A stretch of 64,000 nt of DNA from an uncultured Flavobacteriaceae bacterium (GTDB taxonomy: Bacteria; Bacteroidota; Bacteroidia; Flavobacteriales; Flavobacteriaceae), in assembly GCA_947486785.1 (NCBI GenBank), contig CANKUU010000009.1:1-64000 (forward strand), given 5' to 3'. Below, piece by piece: positions 1 through 9,902 of this stretch. How positions within the stretch are numbered: position 1 is the stretch's first letter; each line of letters starts with the position of its first letter. The translations under genes and the position numbers were made by a program. Below the pieces are notes generated by a model. The model was given only the letters and a program-made list of their open reading frames with translations, had not been told where the DNA came from and made no database searches.

Positions 1-226
1 ATTCTAAAAATTAAGAGAAATAACCCATACAAAAGAGGTGAATACACTATAAAAACAATAAAAAGACGTAAAAAAAAACTCAAAAGAGCAAAATCAGAAA
101 CCAAGTCAAAATCATGAGCCCTTTGGCAACGGTCTTATTACTACATCCAATGGAAACCATACTAATAAATGTAATTCCGATTTTGTATGCCCTATTTAAT
201 AACATTAACTTTTACCAATTAAAGTG

Positions 227-256
227 AAAACCCCAAAACCATTGGTCAGGGGCTTT
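227..256 (-). terminator. Possible terminator of the sugar-utilisation operon
   Basis: On the minus strand a GC-rich hairpin (AAGCCCC ... GGGGTTTT, with an inner ACC/GGT pairing) follows the SusE-like gene by about 20 bases and ends in a T-run. This is a plausible but imperfect intrinsic terminator for the GH13-susC-susD-susE operon. The remaining 226 bases to the window edge show no gene. Confidence 0.4.
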
Positions 257-278
257 AAACTCAACTTAAAATTACCCC

Positions 279-1406
279 CTACTGCTGTTCAAAACCACCC
301 ATTTCTGAGCCAGTAGTTCGCAAATCGAGCGTAATATTGTAAGTGCCTGCATCTACTTGAAAATTGTCAAAAGACCCCATAGACAAACCACCCGAACCAT
401 CAGGCCCCCAATTGGTTGTCCAATCATTATTTAACCTAAACTTGGTTTGACCGGCTTCTAGTTCGATACCTAGCGCAAACCAAAGACCAGGTTGTTCAGG
501 ATCTTCGGTAAGTCGAATGTCAGGTCCTCCGTTACCAAAGTCGTTTATGATATCACCAACAACGCCCCATGAATCACCTGTATCTATAGAAATGGTCAAA
601 TTATCGATATCTACGGAAATGATTAGGATATCACCAGCTGGGAAAACAAAATTGTCGAATCCAGAATCACCAATGGTTCCGTCAGAATCTCCTGGGCCAT
701 AATTTGGCAATCCCCAATCGTTATTCTCGCGAATCTTGAATTCGGTACCCTCGCCAGGGTTATTGATGGCCACAAAGTGTACTCCGTCACCTCTAGTATA
801 CATTGGAATATCCGGACCATCACCACCAAATGAATTTATAGCATCACCGACTAAGCCGAAGGCAGAAACTGCAATAGGATTCATCCCAGGACCCGTTGTT
901 TCTTCAAGCTCAATAATGGAAATGTTCAATTGAATTATGTCAGATACCGATTGAGGCGCATTTGCCGCGCTCGCATCTCCGGGAGCTGCGCTTACCCTAA
1001 AATAGACGATACCCGTATTATTCGGGTTGCCAGCGCCATCATCAGTATTAGGATCGTTGTCAAGGCCGAGGGTTTCAGCGAATTCAAGAAGCTTTGCGAC
1101 AGTTATCGCAATATTGGTTTCCGTTGTTGAGGAAATTTCTTCAAAAGTGGTGTTATCAACGGATCCTTCTAGGGTATAAGTGACTACAGTAGGAGCTCCG
1201 AAATCGACTGGATTCCAAACCAATCGTTCAGCAATATTTGAGCTGGTTTCTGCAGATAACAAATAACTTCCAGAAAATGTATTGGTAAATGCAACGTTTT
1301 CGGATGCTTCTTGTAACGTGAAGCTTACGTTGTCATCTTCCTCACAGGAAGAAACCCAGAATACTAGGAAGACGACCGTAAATAACTTTTTAAATAGCGT
1401 TTTCAT
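279..1406 (-). CDS. SusE/SusF-like outer-membrane carbohydrate-binding lipoprotein
   Basis: 375 residues. The N-terminus is a lipoprotein signal with lipobox VSSC (Cys21) followed by acidic residues, which fits surface export in Bacteroidota. A SusE-type N-terminal domain (about 25-170) is followed by two similar C-terminal modules (about 180-275 and 280-370). Each opens with a G(L/V)VGD.IN.FG..GPDI pattern and ends in a beta-rich stretch, as in SusE/SusF starch-binding domains. It is the last gene of the locus, 35 bases after the SusD gene, and probably helps hold alpha-glucan at the cell surface. The family call is firm; the glycan is inferred from the linked GH13 enzyme. Confidence 0.85.
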   Translation of the reverse strand: MKTLFKKLFTVVFLVFWVSSCEEDDNVSFTLQEASENVAFTNTFSGSYLLSAETSSNIAERLVWNPVDFGAPTVVTYTLEGSVDNTTFEEISSTTETNIAITVAKLLEFAETLGLDNDPNTDDGAGNPNNTGIVYFRVSAAPGDASAANAPQSVSDIIQLNISIIELEETTGPGMNPIAVSAFGLVGDAINSFGGDGPDIPMYTRGDGVHFVAINNPGEGTEFKIRENNDWGLPNYGPGDSDGTIGDSGFDNFVFPAGDILIISVDIDNLTISIDTGDSWGVVGDIINDFGNGGPDIRLTEDPEQPGLWFALGIELEAGQTKFRLNNDWTTNWGPDGSGGLSMGSFDNFQVDAGTYNITLDLRTTGSEMGGFEQQ

Positions 1407-1441
1407 TTTTATTTCTTATTAGTTAATTATTGAGTTTATTA

Positions 1442-3031
1442 TTAATAACCAGGATTCTGGACCAAATTTGGGTTTGCATTCAAATCACCTGAAGGCAACG
1501 GAAATATTTTTCTAAATTCCTCGATGGAGGTACCTTGTGCTGAACCACCTTTCCAATCCCACATATATGTAGATCCCGTATATTGACCGAAACGTATCAA
1601 GTCTGTTCTGCGCTGACCTTCCCAAGATAACTCACGTCCGCGCTCGTCAAGTATAAATTGTAAATCGATGCTGGTTACATTACCGGAATTATCTCCATAT
1701 GCCCTTGTTCGAATTTGGTTGACCAAATCCAATGCGGTGGCCAAATCGCCACCTCCTCCTCTAAGGTGTGCTTCAGCATACATCAAATAAACATCTGCCA
1801 ATCGAAACAACGGAAAATCGGTATCAGGAAAAGTATTGTCCTGACCTCTTGTGCCGTTGGTCATATCATTTCTAAATTTTGTGTAAGCAAAGCCTTCTGT
1901 AAAGGCACTACCGACAGGTGGAGATGGAACATCAACACTGTGGCCTGTTTTGAACAAGAAAGATGCCCTGACATCTGGGCTATCCTGAAAAGGATCGTCA
2001 TCCGGAAATTCATAAAGATTCACAAATTCTTCCCGACAAGAAAAAGCTGCAAAACCACCGTTGTTGCCCTGAATTCCCAATTCGGCATTTACATCGGCAT
2101 TTACCGTGCCATTGACTAAAACAAACATTAATCCGAAAGACTGGGTCTGAATTCCATCATGCGTTATAGGAAAAATCACTCCTTGAGCGGTGTTATTATC
2201 TACCTGAAAAAGATTTGCATACTCTGGTTCTAATTGATAACCAGCTGCCAAGATATCTTGGCAAACAGACAAGCAATCGGCATATCGATTTTCCCCGATA
2301 AAAGCTTCCGCATTGAGATAGAGTTTTGCCAATAGTGTCAAAGCGGCACCTCTATCCGCTCTACCATATCCGTTTTGTCTGGGGGCGACCATTAAATCAG
2401 CTATTTCCAATAGCTCGGACTCTATGTAGGTAAATAAATCCGACCCGTTTGTTTGCTCTGGAAGAAAAGCCCCTGGTAAATCATCCTCCGTCACAAAAGG
2501 GATGTTCCCTCCAAATAACTCCAATCCGTGATAATAGCTTAAAGCCCTTAAAAATCTGGCTTCGGATCGATAAAATGCAATTTCCGCATCGCTTTGGTCT
2601 GCTGTCTGTCTGATAAACTCATTGGCTTGTGTCACCTGAAAAATGATCCGGTTATACATCACCGAAATGACATCGTTATCAGCTGTCCAAGTATTTTCGT
2701 GTAATGCCCTAAAACCGGAATCATTGAACCTCCATTTCAGGGCATCAGCTGTAAACTCATTAAGGTTGAAGTAGTTTCTGGCGTATTGAGAAGCGCCCTC
2801 ATCAAAACCAATCAAATCCCCTTGTCCAGCAGGTCCTTGTTGCCCAGTAACACTAAGGCCAGCATAAATTTTAGCTAAGAACTGCAAATAACTATCTGGA
2901 TTGTCGAAGGCATTACTGGAATTAACATTGTTCGTGGCAATGTTGTCCAAATCATCTGTACAGCCAACAACCCCAAGTAGGAAGATAGCCATGGATAAAT
3001 GCATCGTGTATTTTTTTAGTATTGTTTTCAT
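1442..3031 (-). CDS. SusD/RagB family nutrient-binding outer-membrane lipoprotein
   Basis: 529 residues with lipobox GVVGC (Cys24). The body is SusD-like: TPR-type helices in the N-terminal half (for example the FYRSEARFLRALSYYHG stretch), a loop-rich middle, and a C-terminal part with LADVYLMYAEAHLR and LDERGRELSWEGQRRTDLI, both hallmarks of the family. SusD proteins cap the SusC barrel and bind the oligosaccharide before import. The gene lies 9 bases after the SusC gene, so the two are co-transcribed and almost certainly form one complex. Length and motifs are normal; no defect is seen. Confidence 0.93.
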   Translation of the reverse strand: MKTILKKYTMHLSMAIFLLGVVGCTDDLDNIATNNVNSSNAFDNPDSYLQFLAKIYAGLSVTGQQGPAGQGDLIGFDEGASQYARNYFNLNEFTADALKWRFNDSGFRALHENTWTADNDVISVMYNRIIFQVTQANEFIRQTADQSDAEIAFYRSEARFLRALSYYHGLELFGGNIPFVTEDDLPGAFLPEQTNGSDLFTYIESELLEIADLMVAPRQNGYGRADRGAALTLLAKLYLNAEAFIGENRYADCLSVCQDILAAGYQLEPEYANLFQVDNNTAQGVIFPITHDGIQTQSFGLMFVLVNGTVNADVNAELGIQGNNGGFAAFSCREEFVNLYEFPDDDPFQDSPDVRASFLFKTGHSVDVPSPPVGSAFTEGFAYTKFRNDMTNGTRGQDNTFPDTDFPLFRLADVYLMYAEAHLRGGGGDLATALDLVNQIRTRAYGDNSGNVTSIDLQFILDERGRELSWEGQRRTDLIRFGQYTGSTYMWDWKGGSAQGTSIEEFRKIFPLPSGDLNANPNLVQNPGY

Positions 3032-3040
3032 AGCTGTGAA

Positions 3041-6004
3041 TTAAAAATCAAGTGAAACTCCAAATTGTGTGATGAAAGGGCGAGGGAATATATTATTGTC
3101 TATTCCATTTTGAACCTCCGGATCTAAACCTTCATAATTGGTTATAACAAATACATTTTGCATAGCTCCAAAGACCCGAATTTTTAAGTTTTTTTGAAAC
3201 ATATTTTCGAAAGTGTACCCCAAACTCATATTGTCTAATCTGATAAAAGAGGCATCTTGAACAAAATAATCTGAAAAGGTTAACTCTGGCCTATCTTGTT
3301 CAAAGTTGGTTGTCAATACGCCTGTCGTAACATTTCGAAGATCTTGACCTATGGTCAGGTTTCTGTAATTTCCATTCAATAGTTCAATGCCGTTATAATT
3401 ATAGTTGCCGATACTAGCGCGCATCGAAAACCCAAGGTCCCAAGATTTATAATTTAGCCTACTGTTTAGCCCAAGATTGACTAATGGTGCAGCCTGTTTA
3501 AAGGGGCGTCTATCTGAATCATCTATTTGGCCGTCTCCATTTAAATCCAAAACAACACCTTCAATAGGGCTGCCATTTTGATTGTAGGCCTGTACGAAAG
3601 CGAAATAACTGTTTGTTGGTTGCCCTACAATATTGTATTGGGTTCCATCATCACCTCCGATACCTACAAGTTGTGTTCCGTTTACCGGTATTCCTACCCC
3701 AACGATATTGCCTGTAAGAAATAAGCGATCTATTTCATTATTGTTGTAGGCATAATTGAGCCCTAGGTTCCAATTAAAGTCCTCGCTTTGAACGAGTGCT
3801 GCATCCAAGATGAACTCAATACCCTGATTGGTAAGACTTCCTATATTGGTGGGAAGCCGATTAGTGAGGTTACTTCCTGCCGCTACGTTGACAGTGCTCA
3901 ATAAATCATCAGTTTCCCTGTAGTACAATTCCAAAGCCCCACTCAACCTGTCATCAAAAAATCCAAAGTCCAATCCGACATTATAGGTTGTAGTCTCCTC
4001 CCATTTAATATTCGCATCGAAGGGTTGCGCTCTTAACGTTTGGGTGAATACGGGATTGCCATTTGCATCTTGCCCAATTTGTACTCTTGCTCCGTTTTGA
4101 CTTGGTGCAAATTGTGGAAGATAAGGTTGTGTGTCATTGCCTTGTAAAACGTCTTGCTGACCCGTGATACCCCATCCCAACCTTAATTTAAGATTAGATA
4201 GGGATTTCTTATCTTCTAAAAAATTTTCATCAGAGATATTCCATGCAAAGGCTGCTGCTGGGAAATTACCCCATCGATTGTCTCCACCAAATCTTGAGGA
4301 TCCATCACGACGAAAGGTAAAGGTAAAAAGATACTTATCGTTTAATGCGAAATTGGCTCTACCGAAATAAGACTGTAAATTATTTTCAAGAATATCGTTA
4401 ACAGTCACCGTTCCTCCGACGCCATCACCGCGGGTGTTACTGGTATACCTATCTGTATAGAAATTTTGGTATGAATATCCGCTGGTTAAATCGAAACGAG
4501 CATTTATCTTTTCGAATTCAGTGGAATACTTCAAATAGAAATCCAATAATTTGTTTTCAATGTCGGAGCAATAATCCACGGTGGTTCCCAAATTGATGAG
4601 TTGTGAGGCCAAGGTTCTCGGTTGAATATCGACACCTTCTGAATTGGTACGGTCTAGTCCAAGGTTTAAAGTAGTGGTGACCGCTGGAAAAAATGGAAGT
4701 TCATAATCTAATTTAATGTTTCCAACGAACCTTCTGACATTTGAACGATTATCTCTCAGTTCCAATAACGCAAGAGGATTATTCGCGGTATTATTTGTGG
4801 CTGTACCATCAACTTGATAATAATCAAAAAAACCTCCTGGTAATGTTTCATCAAAAACTAGCTGGGTCGGATCGAATTGCAACGCATTACCGATGGCTCC
4901 TGTATCCGCGAAATTGTTTTTGATATAAGAACCCCGGGCATTTATTTCAATCTTTAATTTATCATCGAATAGTCTTGGTGTTAGGCTAAAGGAGCCTGTA
5001 GTTCTCTGTAATGCCTCGGTCTTTAGAATTCCATCTTGCTCGGTATGTCCTAGAGATGCTCGGAAAGGAATACCAAGTGCTCCACCGCGTACGCTAAAAT
5101 TGGTATCTGTACCGAATGCATTGTCAAAAATCTGGTCTTGCCAATTCGTATTTGCACTACCAAGTTCACCAACTCTATCAGGTAACCTTTGCCCAACCGC
5201 ATTACGGAATTGATCAGCCGTTAACACATCAATCGTATTGACCACAGAACCAATTGAAGTCGATGAATTCAAGGCGAATTTTAATTCTCCCGTTACTCCT
5301 TTTTTCGTGGTTATTATAATTACCCCGTTAGACGCTCTTGAACCGTAAATAGCGGTGGCGGAAGCATCTTTTAAAATAGTGAAGGACGAAATATCGGATG
5401 GATTGATAAAATCAAAGATATTTCTAGAACCCGCAATCTCCCCATTGTCCAACGGAACACCATCAATGATGATCAAAGGATCATTACTTGCGGCCAATGA
5501 CGATCCACCCCGAATTCTAATTTGAGAACCTGCTCCAGGTGCGCCGCCTGCCGTTGTAATATTGACCCCGGCCGCTTTTCCGACAATCAGGTCTTGGGGA
5601 GAGGCTATGAATCCTTTGTTCAACTCTTCTTCGGTAACTCCGATTACAGATCCTGTGGCATCTTTTTTTGTTGTGGTACCGTAACCGATAATTACTACTT
5701 CATCTAGTTGATTGGTATCTTCTTCCAATTGAATATCCAATGAATTCTCGGTGATAATCACCTCAAAGGGTTTAAAACCGATATAAGAGAAAATCAGTGT
5801 ATCGCCCGTTTCTGCCGAAATTTGATAATTTCCGTCAAAATCGGTTGTCGTGCCATTTGTGGTGCCTTTTACCACAATACTAGCACCGGGCAATGGTTCA
5901 TTCGATGTTTTGTCCGTTACCTTACCAGAGACCATATTTTGTGCGCTGAGCAAAAATGGACCGGCGAGCAGTATCAGAAAAACAAGTTTTCGTGTATAAT
6001 GCAT
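3041..6004 (-). CDS. SusC/RagA family TonB-dependent outer-membrane transporter
   Basis: 987 residues, the usual SusC size. A signal peptide ends near LLSAQN; a carboxypeptidase-regulatory-like domain follows (about 25-105, GKVTDKTSNEPLPGASI). Next come the SusC-specific LDEVVIIGYGT segment, the plug (about 115-235, ending in the SRASNGVIIITTKKG stretch typical of SusC) and a long beta-barrel finishing in an aromatic residue (SLDF). It imports oligosaccharides across the outer membrane using TonB energy. It lies 44 bases downstream of the GH13 gene and 9 bases before the SusD gene. The substrate is probably an alpha-glucan, judged only from the linked GH13 enzyme. Confidence 0.95.
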   Translation of the reverse strand: MHYTRKLVFLILLAGPFLLSAQNMVSGKVTDKTSNEPLPGASIVVKGTTNGTTTDFDGNYQISAETGDTLIFSYIGFKPFEVIITENSLDIQLEEDTNQLDEVVIIGYGTTTKKDATGSVIGVTEEELNKGFIASPQDLIVGKAAGVNITTAGGAPGAGSQIRIRGGSSLAASNDPLIIIDGVPLDNGEIAGSRNIFDFINPSDISSFTILKDASATAIYGSRASNGVIIITTKKGVTGELKFALNSSTSIGSVVNTIDVLTADQFRNAVGQRLPDRVGELGSANTNWQDQIFDNAFGTDTNFSVRGGALGIPFRASLGHTEQDGILKTEALQRTTGSFSLTPRLFDDKLKIEINARGSYIKNNFADTGAIGNALQFDPTQLVFDETLPGGFFDYYQVDGTATNNTANNPLALLELRDNRSNVRRFVGNIKLDYELPFFPAVTTTLNLGLDRTNSEGVDIQPRTLASQLINLGTTVDYCSDIENKLLDFYLKYSTEFEKINARFDLTSGYSYQNFYTDRYTSNTRGDGVGGTVTVNDILENNLQSYFGRANFALNDKYLFTFTFRRDGSSRFGGDNRWGNFPAAAFAWNISDENFLEDKKSLSNLKLRLGWGITGQQDVLQGNDTQPYLPQFAPSQNGARVQIGQDANGNPVFTQTLRAQPFDANIKWEETTTYNVGLDFGFFDDRLSGALELYYRETDDLLSTVNVAAGSNLTNRLPTNIGSLTNQGIEFILDAALVQSEDFNWNLGLNYAYNNNEIDRLFLTGNIVGVGIPVNGTQLVGIGGDDGTQYNIVGQPTNSYFAFVQAYNQNGSPIEGVVLDLNGDGQIDDSDRRPFKQAAPLVNLGLNSRLNYKSWDLGFSMRASIGNYNYNGIELLNGNYRNLTIGQDLRNVTTGVLTTNFEQDRPELTFSDYFVQDASFIRLDNMSLGYTFENMFQKNLKIRVFGAMQNVFVITNYEGLDPEVQNGIDNNIFPRPFITQFGVSLDF

Positions 6005-6048
6005 AAATTGAGTTTTTGTTAGTTAATTTTCATTACAAAATATTCAGG

Positions 6049-7980
6049 CTATAAAGCAATTTTTCGAAGAATTACTGCATCTCTCGCGGGTATTTCTACC
6101 ATAAGATTTCCGTTCTCCTTTTCCTCGAATTCAAGGTCTTCCATAAGATTTTCATAGGTATTATTTTTGGTGTTGTTAAGCACTAGTTTTTTGGGTTCAT
6201 GTTTGTGATTAAAGGCCACTACTATTTCATTTTCTCCGTCGAATCGTCTATAGGCAAATAGGCCGCCTGTTTGTTCAGGGTCGATAAATTCCAAATCACC
6301 TTGAGTAAGTACTGGATTTGCTTTTCTTAACGCAATTAATTTTTGGTAGAAAAGAAAATGCTCCTCATTAAATTGTACTTTATCAATAGGTTTTTGAGCG
6401 TTGAGGGGATGTGCCCTTTCGTCTTCAAAAGAAAAATCTTTCCAGATCAAAGGCTTTCTACAAGATGGATCGTCGGCACCCCACATTCCCATTTCATCTC
6501 CTGCATATATGTGGGGTGCACCTATGTAAGTGTATTGCTGCGTCAATAATAATTTTAAAGTTTGGTGTGTGGCCGCATCAGGTTTATGTACTTTATATTC
6601 GGGATTTTCATGAACCTTACACTGATATTTGTATACATTTTTATTGAATAAGGAAGTCAGTATTCTTGGTGTGTCAAAACCACCCGTATAGTTCATCATG
6701 GCATAGTTGTTCCCTTTTCCAATATTGGCTTTAATTCGGTTTAAACTATCAATAAGTTGATAGGGTGAGATTTTATTAGGAGATTCATTGAAAAAATTAC
6801 GCACAACCCGATACCATCTGTAATTCATTACTGCATCAAAGACATCGCCATTCAAATACGGTGAAGGATCCAATAGCTTATCTGGCCATTTTTCCCACCA
6901 AATTTCACCTATGAGATAGACATTAGGGTTTATTTTTCGAACATGCTTTCTAAAATCTCTCCAAAAACCAAGAGGAGTTTCTGCTGCAACATCTAATCGA
7001 TAGCCGTCTACCCCGTCAGAAGGGTCGCCGTCGCCGTTAGGATCCAACCAACGTAATGTTACATTGAAAATGTGGTTTTTGGCTTCCTCTTTATAAATGT
7101 TGCCCTCAAAAATGGTTACACCATCAGACAAGTCTTGCTTCTCTGTTTCCCTAATTTCCGGCAAAGAAGGAACATCTGACCAACCGTGATAAACAAATTC
7201 ATTTTTAGGGGTCGCGATATCATCAAACTCTTTAATCCAGTACCAATCCTTATAATTTGAGCGCGTTTGATTTTGGAGTACATCTTTCCACGCCCAAAAA
7301 GTAGACCCGGTGTGGTTCCACGAATAATCCAAAATAACTTTAATATGACGGGCATGAAATTCTTTCAAAACTCTTACGAACATTTTGTCTGCTTCGGTCA
7401 TTTTCCAGGTAGACGGGTCATCCGGAGTCTCAGCGGCTATGGTCTTCATATCCAATTCAGGATTTGGACCGAAATTAACATCAATATGTCTCCAATTTCT
7501 GGCGTCATACTTGTGCAAAGAAGGGGCATCGTTAAGAGGTCTAAAGTAAATTGCGCTTACTCCAAGTGAATCTATATAATCGACTTTGTCAAGCACTCCC
7601 TGTAGGTCGCCACCATATCGTCTTAGCTGTACTTTGTCAACAAATTTTTTCGGTGTATTACCATTTACATCTTTTTGCTGTTCAATGTTTTTAAAGTAAC
7701 CATCCTCCTCATACCAATCTTGGGTCCATGGTGTTATTTTCCACCCCGCTGGCACAAAGCCAGGGTAAGAACCTTCTATAGTCTCCGGGGTGGGGTCGTT
7801 GGAAGTGTCTCCATTTCTAAAACGCTCTACCCCAATCTCATACCAAATAACACCCTCAGACCACTGAGGAGGCATCGAAACGGATGTTGTTTGCATCTCT
7901 TCGATTTGCCTCGCGTGCTCTTCTTTACAAGCGATTAAAAGCAATAACGACGGCAATGCTATGATTAACCTATATATCAT
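6049..7980 (-). CDS. GH13 alpha-amylase/neopullulanase-like lipoprotein
   Basis: 643 residues with lipobox LIAC (Cys18), so it is probably membrane-anchored. The GH13 barrel is clear: YGGDLQGVLDKVDYIDSLG (about 122-140), region I DYSWNHT (Asp218, Asn222, His223), region II GYRLDVAAE with nucleophile Asp330, and region III LIGEIWWE with acid/base Glu359. Region IV reads TGGFDTPR, with Asp436 kept but the usual His replaced by Phe435. A C-terminal beta domain follows (about 560-643). The family cleaves or rearranges alpha-1,4/1,6 glucans. It is the first gene of the operon, so its product should act with the SusC/SusD pair. The Phe substitution may alter substrate or activity. Confidence 0.9.
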   Translation of the reverse strand: MIYRLIIALPSLLLLIACKEEHARQIEEMQTTSVSMPPQWSEGVIWYEIGVERFRNGDTSNDPTPETIEGSYPGFVPAGWKITPWTQDWYEEDGYFKNIEQQKDVNGNTPKKFVDKVQLRRYGGDLQGVLDKVDYIDSLGVSAIYFRPLNDAPSLHKYDARNWRHIDVNFGPNPELDMKTIAAETPDDPSTWKMTEADKMFVRVLKEFHARHIKVILDYSWNHTGSTFWAWKDVLQNQTRSNYKDWYWIKEFDDIATPKNEFVYHGWSDVPSLPEIRETEKQDLSDGVTIFEGNIYKEEAKNHIFNVTLRWLDPNGDGDPSDGVDGYRLDVAAETPLGFWRDFRKHVRKINPNVYLIGEIWWEKWPDKLLDPSPYLNGDVFDAVMNYRWYRVVRNFFNESPNKISPYQLIDSLNRIKANIGKGNNYAMMNYTGGFDTPRILTSLFNKNVYKYQCKVHENPEYKVHKPDAATHQTLKLLLTQQYTYIGAPHIYAGDEMGMWGADDPSCRKPLIWKDFSFEDERAHPLNAQKPIDKVQFNEEHFLFYQKLIALRKANPVLTQGDLEFIDPEQTGGLFAYRRFDGENEIVVAFNHKHEPKKLVLNNTKNNTYENLMEDLEFEEKENGNLMVEIPARDAVILRKIAL

Positions 7981-8200
7981 TTGGTATAGTTTTCTTGACT
8001 ATGCCCAAGTTTAATAAGTTTCTCAAAATCAACAACTTTTTAATACAGAAGTAGTAATTTACAATACTAATAACTGATGATATGTTAATTTAAGACCAAT
8101 TCATTCGTATCAAAAAGGTGGTTGTTCGTAATAAATATTATAAATTTTACATAAAACTTAATAACTTATCTTTTTAAAATCCAAAAAATAAACTTGTTGA

Positions 8201-8992
8201 ATGAAGATTCTCGTGAATGAAAATAAGAGTGCTATTTTCTATCATATTCTTTACTGGTGTCTTTTCATTATTTTCTTTTCGATTGTTTGGGGAACCTATG
8301 ACAACGACTACTTCAGAAATTTTATGATTCAAGTACTCAGTTTACCCGCTAGACTTGTTTTGGTGTATGGGACCATCCTTTTTCTTTTCCCTTTCTTTTT
8401 TTCAAAAGATAAATTAGTGCTATTTGTATTGGGATATATAATACTATTGATTTTCTGTACTGTCTTTATTCAGCGCTCAATGATGATATTTGTAATAGAA
8501 GGAGCCTATTTACCTTATAATAGTAAACAATACTTTAATATTATTGAACTAACCAATACATTGATGGATGTTAACATTACCGCTATTTTTCCAGTTGGTA
8601 GCAAATTGGTTGGACATTGGATGCAATCCAGGAAAAAACTTGACGAGCTAAAAGTTCAGAACCAAAAACTATCTAACTATAGAAATCAGTTTTTGCTTTT
8701 TAAAAAGGGTTCTAGTAAACATAAAATTTTTCTTCATGAGATTATATTTCTTGAAAGTCTTAAGAACAATATCAAGGTAATCACTTTTGAAAAAGAGCAA
8801 ATATTCTATGGTAGTATTTCAAATTTGGAGAAAACTTTAAAGGACCAACCTTTTAAACGAGTTCACCGTTCATTCATAGTAAATCTTAATTATATTGAGT
8901 CCTTTGCTCCAACCAATGTTGTGGTGAAAGGATTTAAGGTTCCCATCGGCAGAAAATATAAAACCGAAGTTATCAAAGCGCTTAAAAGATAG
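8201..8992 (+). CDS. Membrane-anchored LytTR-family DNA-binding regulator
   Basis: 263 residues. Four hydrophobic segments occupy about 13-145; a short linker (KLDELKVQNQKLSNYRNQFL, possibly coiled coil) leads to a LytTR DNA-binding domain (about 165-263) with the typical FLESLKNNIKV, F.RVHRSFIVNLNYIE and VPIGRKYK patterns. There is no receiver or kinase domain, so signalling would have to pass through the membrane part or a partner protein. It is divergent from the GH13-susCDE operon across 220 bases and is a candidate regulator of it, although such loci are more often controlled by SusR, LacI or hybrid two-component proteins. Its target is inference only. Confidence 0.8.
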   Translation: MKILVNENKSAIFYHILYWCLFIIFFSIVWGTYDNDYFRNFMIQVLSLPARLVLVYGTILFLFPFFFSKDKLVLFVLGYIILLIFCTVFIQRSMMIFVIEGAYLPYNSKQYFNIIELTNTLMDVNITAIFPVGSKLVGHWMQSRKKLDELKVQNQKLSNYRNQFLLFKKGSSKHKIFLHEIIFLESLKNNIKVITFEKEQIFYGSISNLEKTLKDQPFKRVHRSFIVNLNYIESFAPTNVVVKGFKVPIGRKYKTEVIKALKR

Positions 8993-9131
8993 TTTTCTCC
9001 TTAAATAATATTCTTTTGTTAACTTTTTTGCAAATAATATTAAATCAAGGCTTATGGGGGATCAAGACAAATTACTAAGTCCAAATAAATCTATGTTCAA
9101 AGAAAGACATTAGCACCCCACTTTGCACAGG

Positions 9132-9169
9132 AAAAAAAAGCCCCGTAAACATTATGCTTACAAGGCTTT
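9132..9169 (-). terminator. Intrinsic terminator of tRNA-Ser
   Basis: Read on the minus strand, AAAGCCTTGTAA pairs with TTTACGGGGCTTT (12 pairs including two G-U) around a 9-base loop and is followed by eight Ts. It starts a few bases beyond the 3' end of the tRNA gene. Confidence 0.8.
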
Positions 9170-9175
9170 GTGCTG

Positions 9176-9260
9176 CGGAGAAAGAGGGATTCGAACCCCC
9201 GGAGGTGTGACCCTCAACAGTTTTCAAGACTGCCGCATTCGACCACTCTGCCATTTCTCC
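9176..9260 (-). tRNA. tRNA-Ser(UGA)
   Basis: 85 bases on the minus strand. Acceptor strands GGAGAAA and TTTCTCC pair, with discriminator G and no encoded CCA. The D-arm contains GCAGAGTGGTCGAATGC. The anticodon arm is GCAGT-CTTGAAA-ACTGT with anticodon TGA. A long variable arm (GAGG...CCTC) of the class II serine type precedes a T-arm containing GTTCGAAT. It stands alone and has its own terminator. Confidence 0.95.
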
Positions 9261-9501
9261 TTTTGTATTTCAACAATTAAATGCTGAATGCGGCTGCAAA
9301 TATAGAAAGCTTTTTCTTTTCTTTAAAGTGATTTGTGCTTTTTATTTTTATCATTTTAGTTTAAAGTATTGTTTCTAACAAATACTAGATTAAAAATAAT
9401 TTCGTTTCTATTAGAACCAGATTATTTATTGTTGTTTAGATACAACCATTTCTCCCCCGCCCTAAAGAGTCTGTACCATTAATCTAAAACCGTTATGCCT
9501 T

Positions 9502-9807
9502 ATGAATGACGCACTCGATTATGCTACCAAATATGAAATTGAACTTTATGGTTTTATGAAAACTGAAAATATTTCTGATATGGATGTCTACAGGGCAAAC
9601 TATGTTTTGGAATGGAATGAGATCATAAATGAATATTTAGCAGTAGGTATTGGCGATATTCCGCATTTTGCTTCACAATATGTTTTTGCAAAAGCACTTA
9701 ATAATGGACTTAAAACAGAACGAGAAGAAATGCAAACAATGTATTTGGATATCGTTAAAGGGGTAAACGCATTAGTAGCATCCGGAGAATTACCTAAGAC
9801 CATATAA
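9502..9807 (+). CDS. Small protein of unknown function
   Basis: 101 residues, soluble, acidic and mainly helical by composition, with no signal peptide or membrane segment. I do not recognise the family. It lies between the tRNA gene and the TauE-like permease, 95 bases before the latter, on the same strand. The coding character looks real: an even amino-acid mix, an ATG start and a defined stop. An antisense frame of similar length overlaps it but has a less protein-like composition. Confidence 0.55.
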   Translation: MNDALDYATKYEIELYGFMKTENISDMDVYRANYVLEWNEIINEYLAVGIGDIPHFASQYVFAKALNNGLKTEREEMQTMYLDIVKGVNALVASGELPKTI

Positions 9808-9902
9808 GCCTATTGGATCTCTAAAAACAACAGTTATTTTTATTTCAATTTAATTCCTAACTTCTTAGTTCAATATCTAGTTTTACCACTTATTTTTACA
9901 TC

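Noticed and set aside
1715-2119. 134-codon plus-strand frame inside the SusD gene
   Set aside because: Shadow frame opposite a well-supported SusD gene, with no family features.
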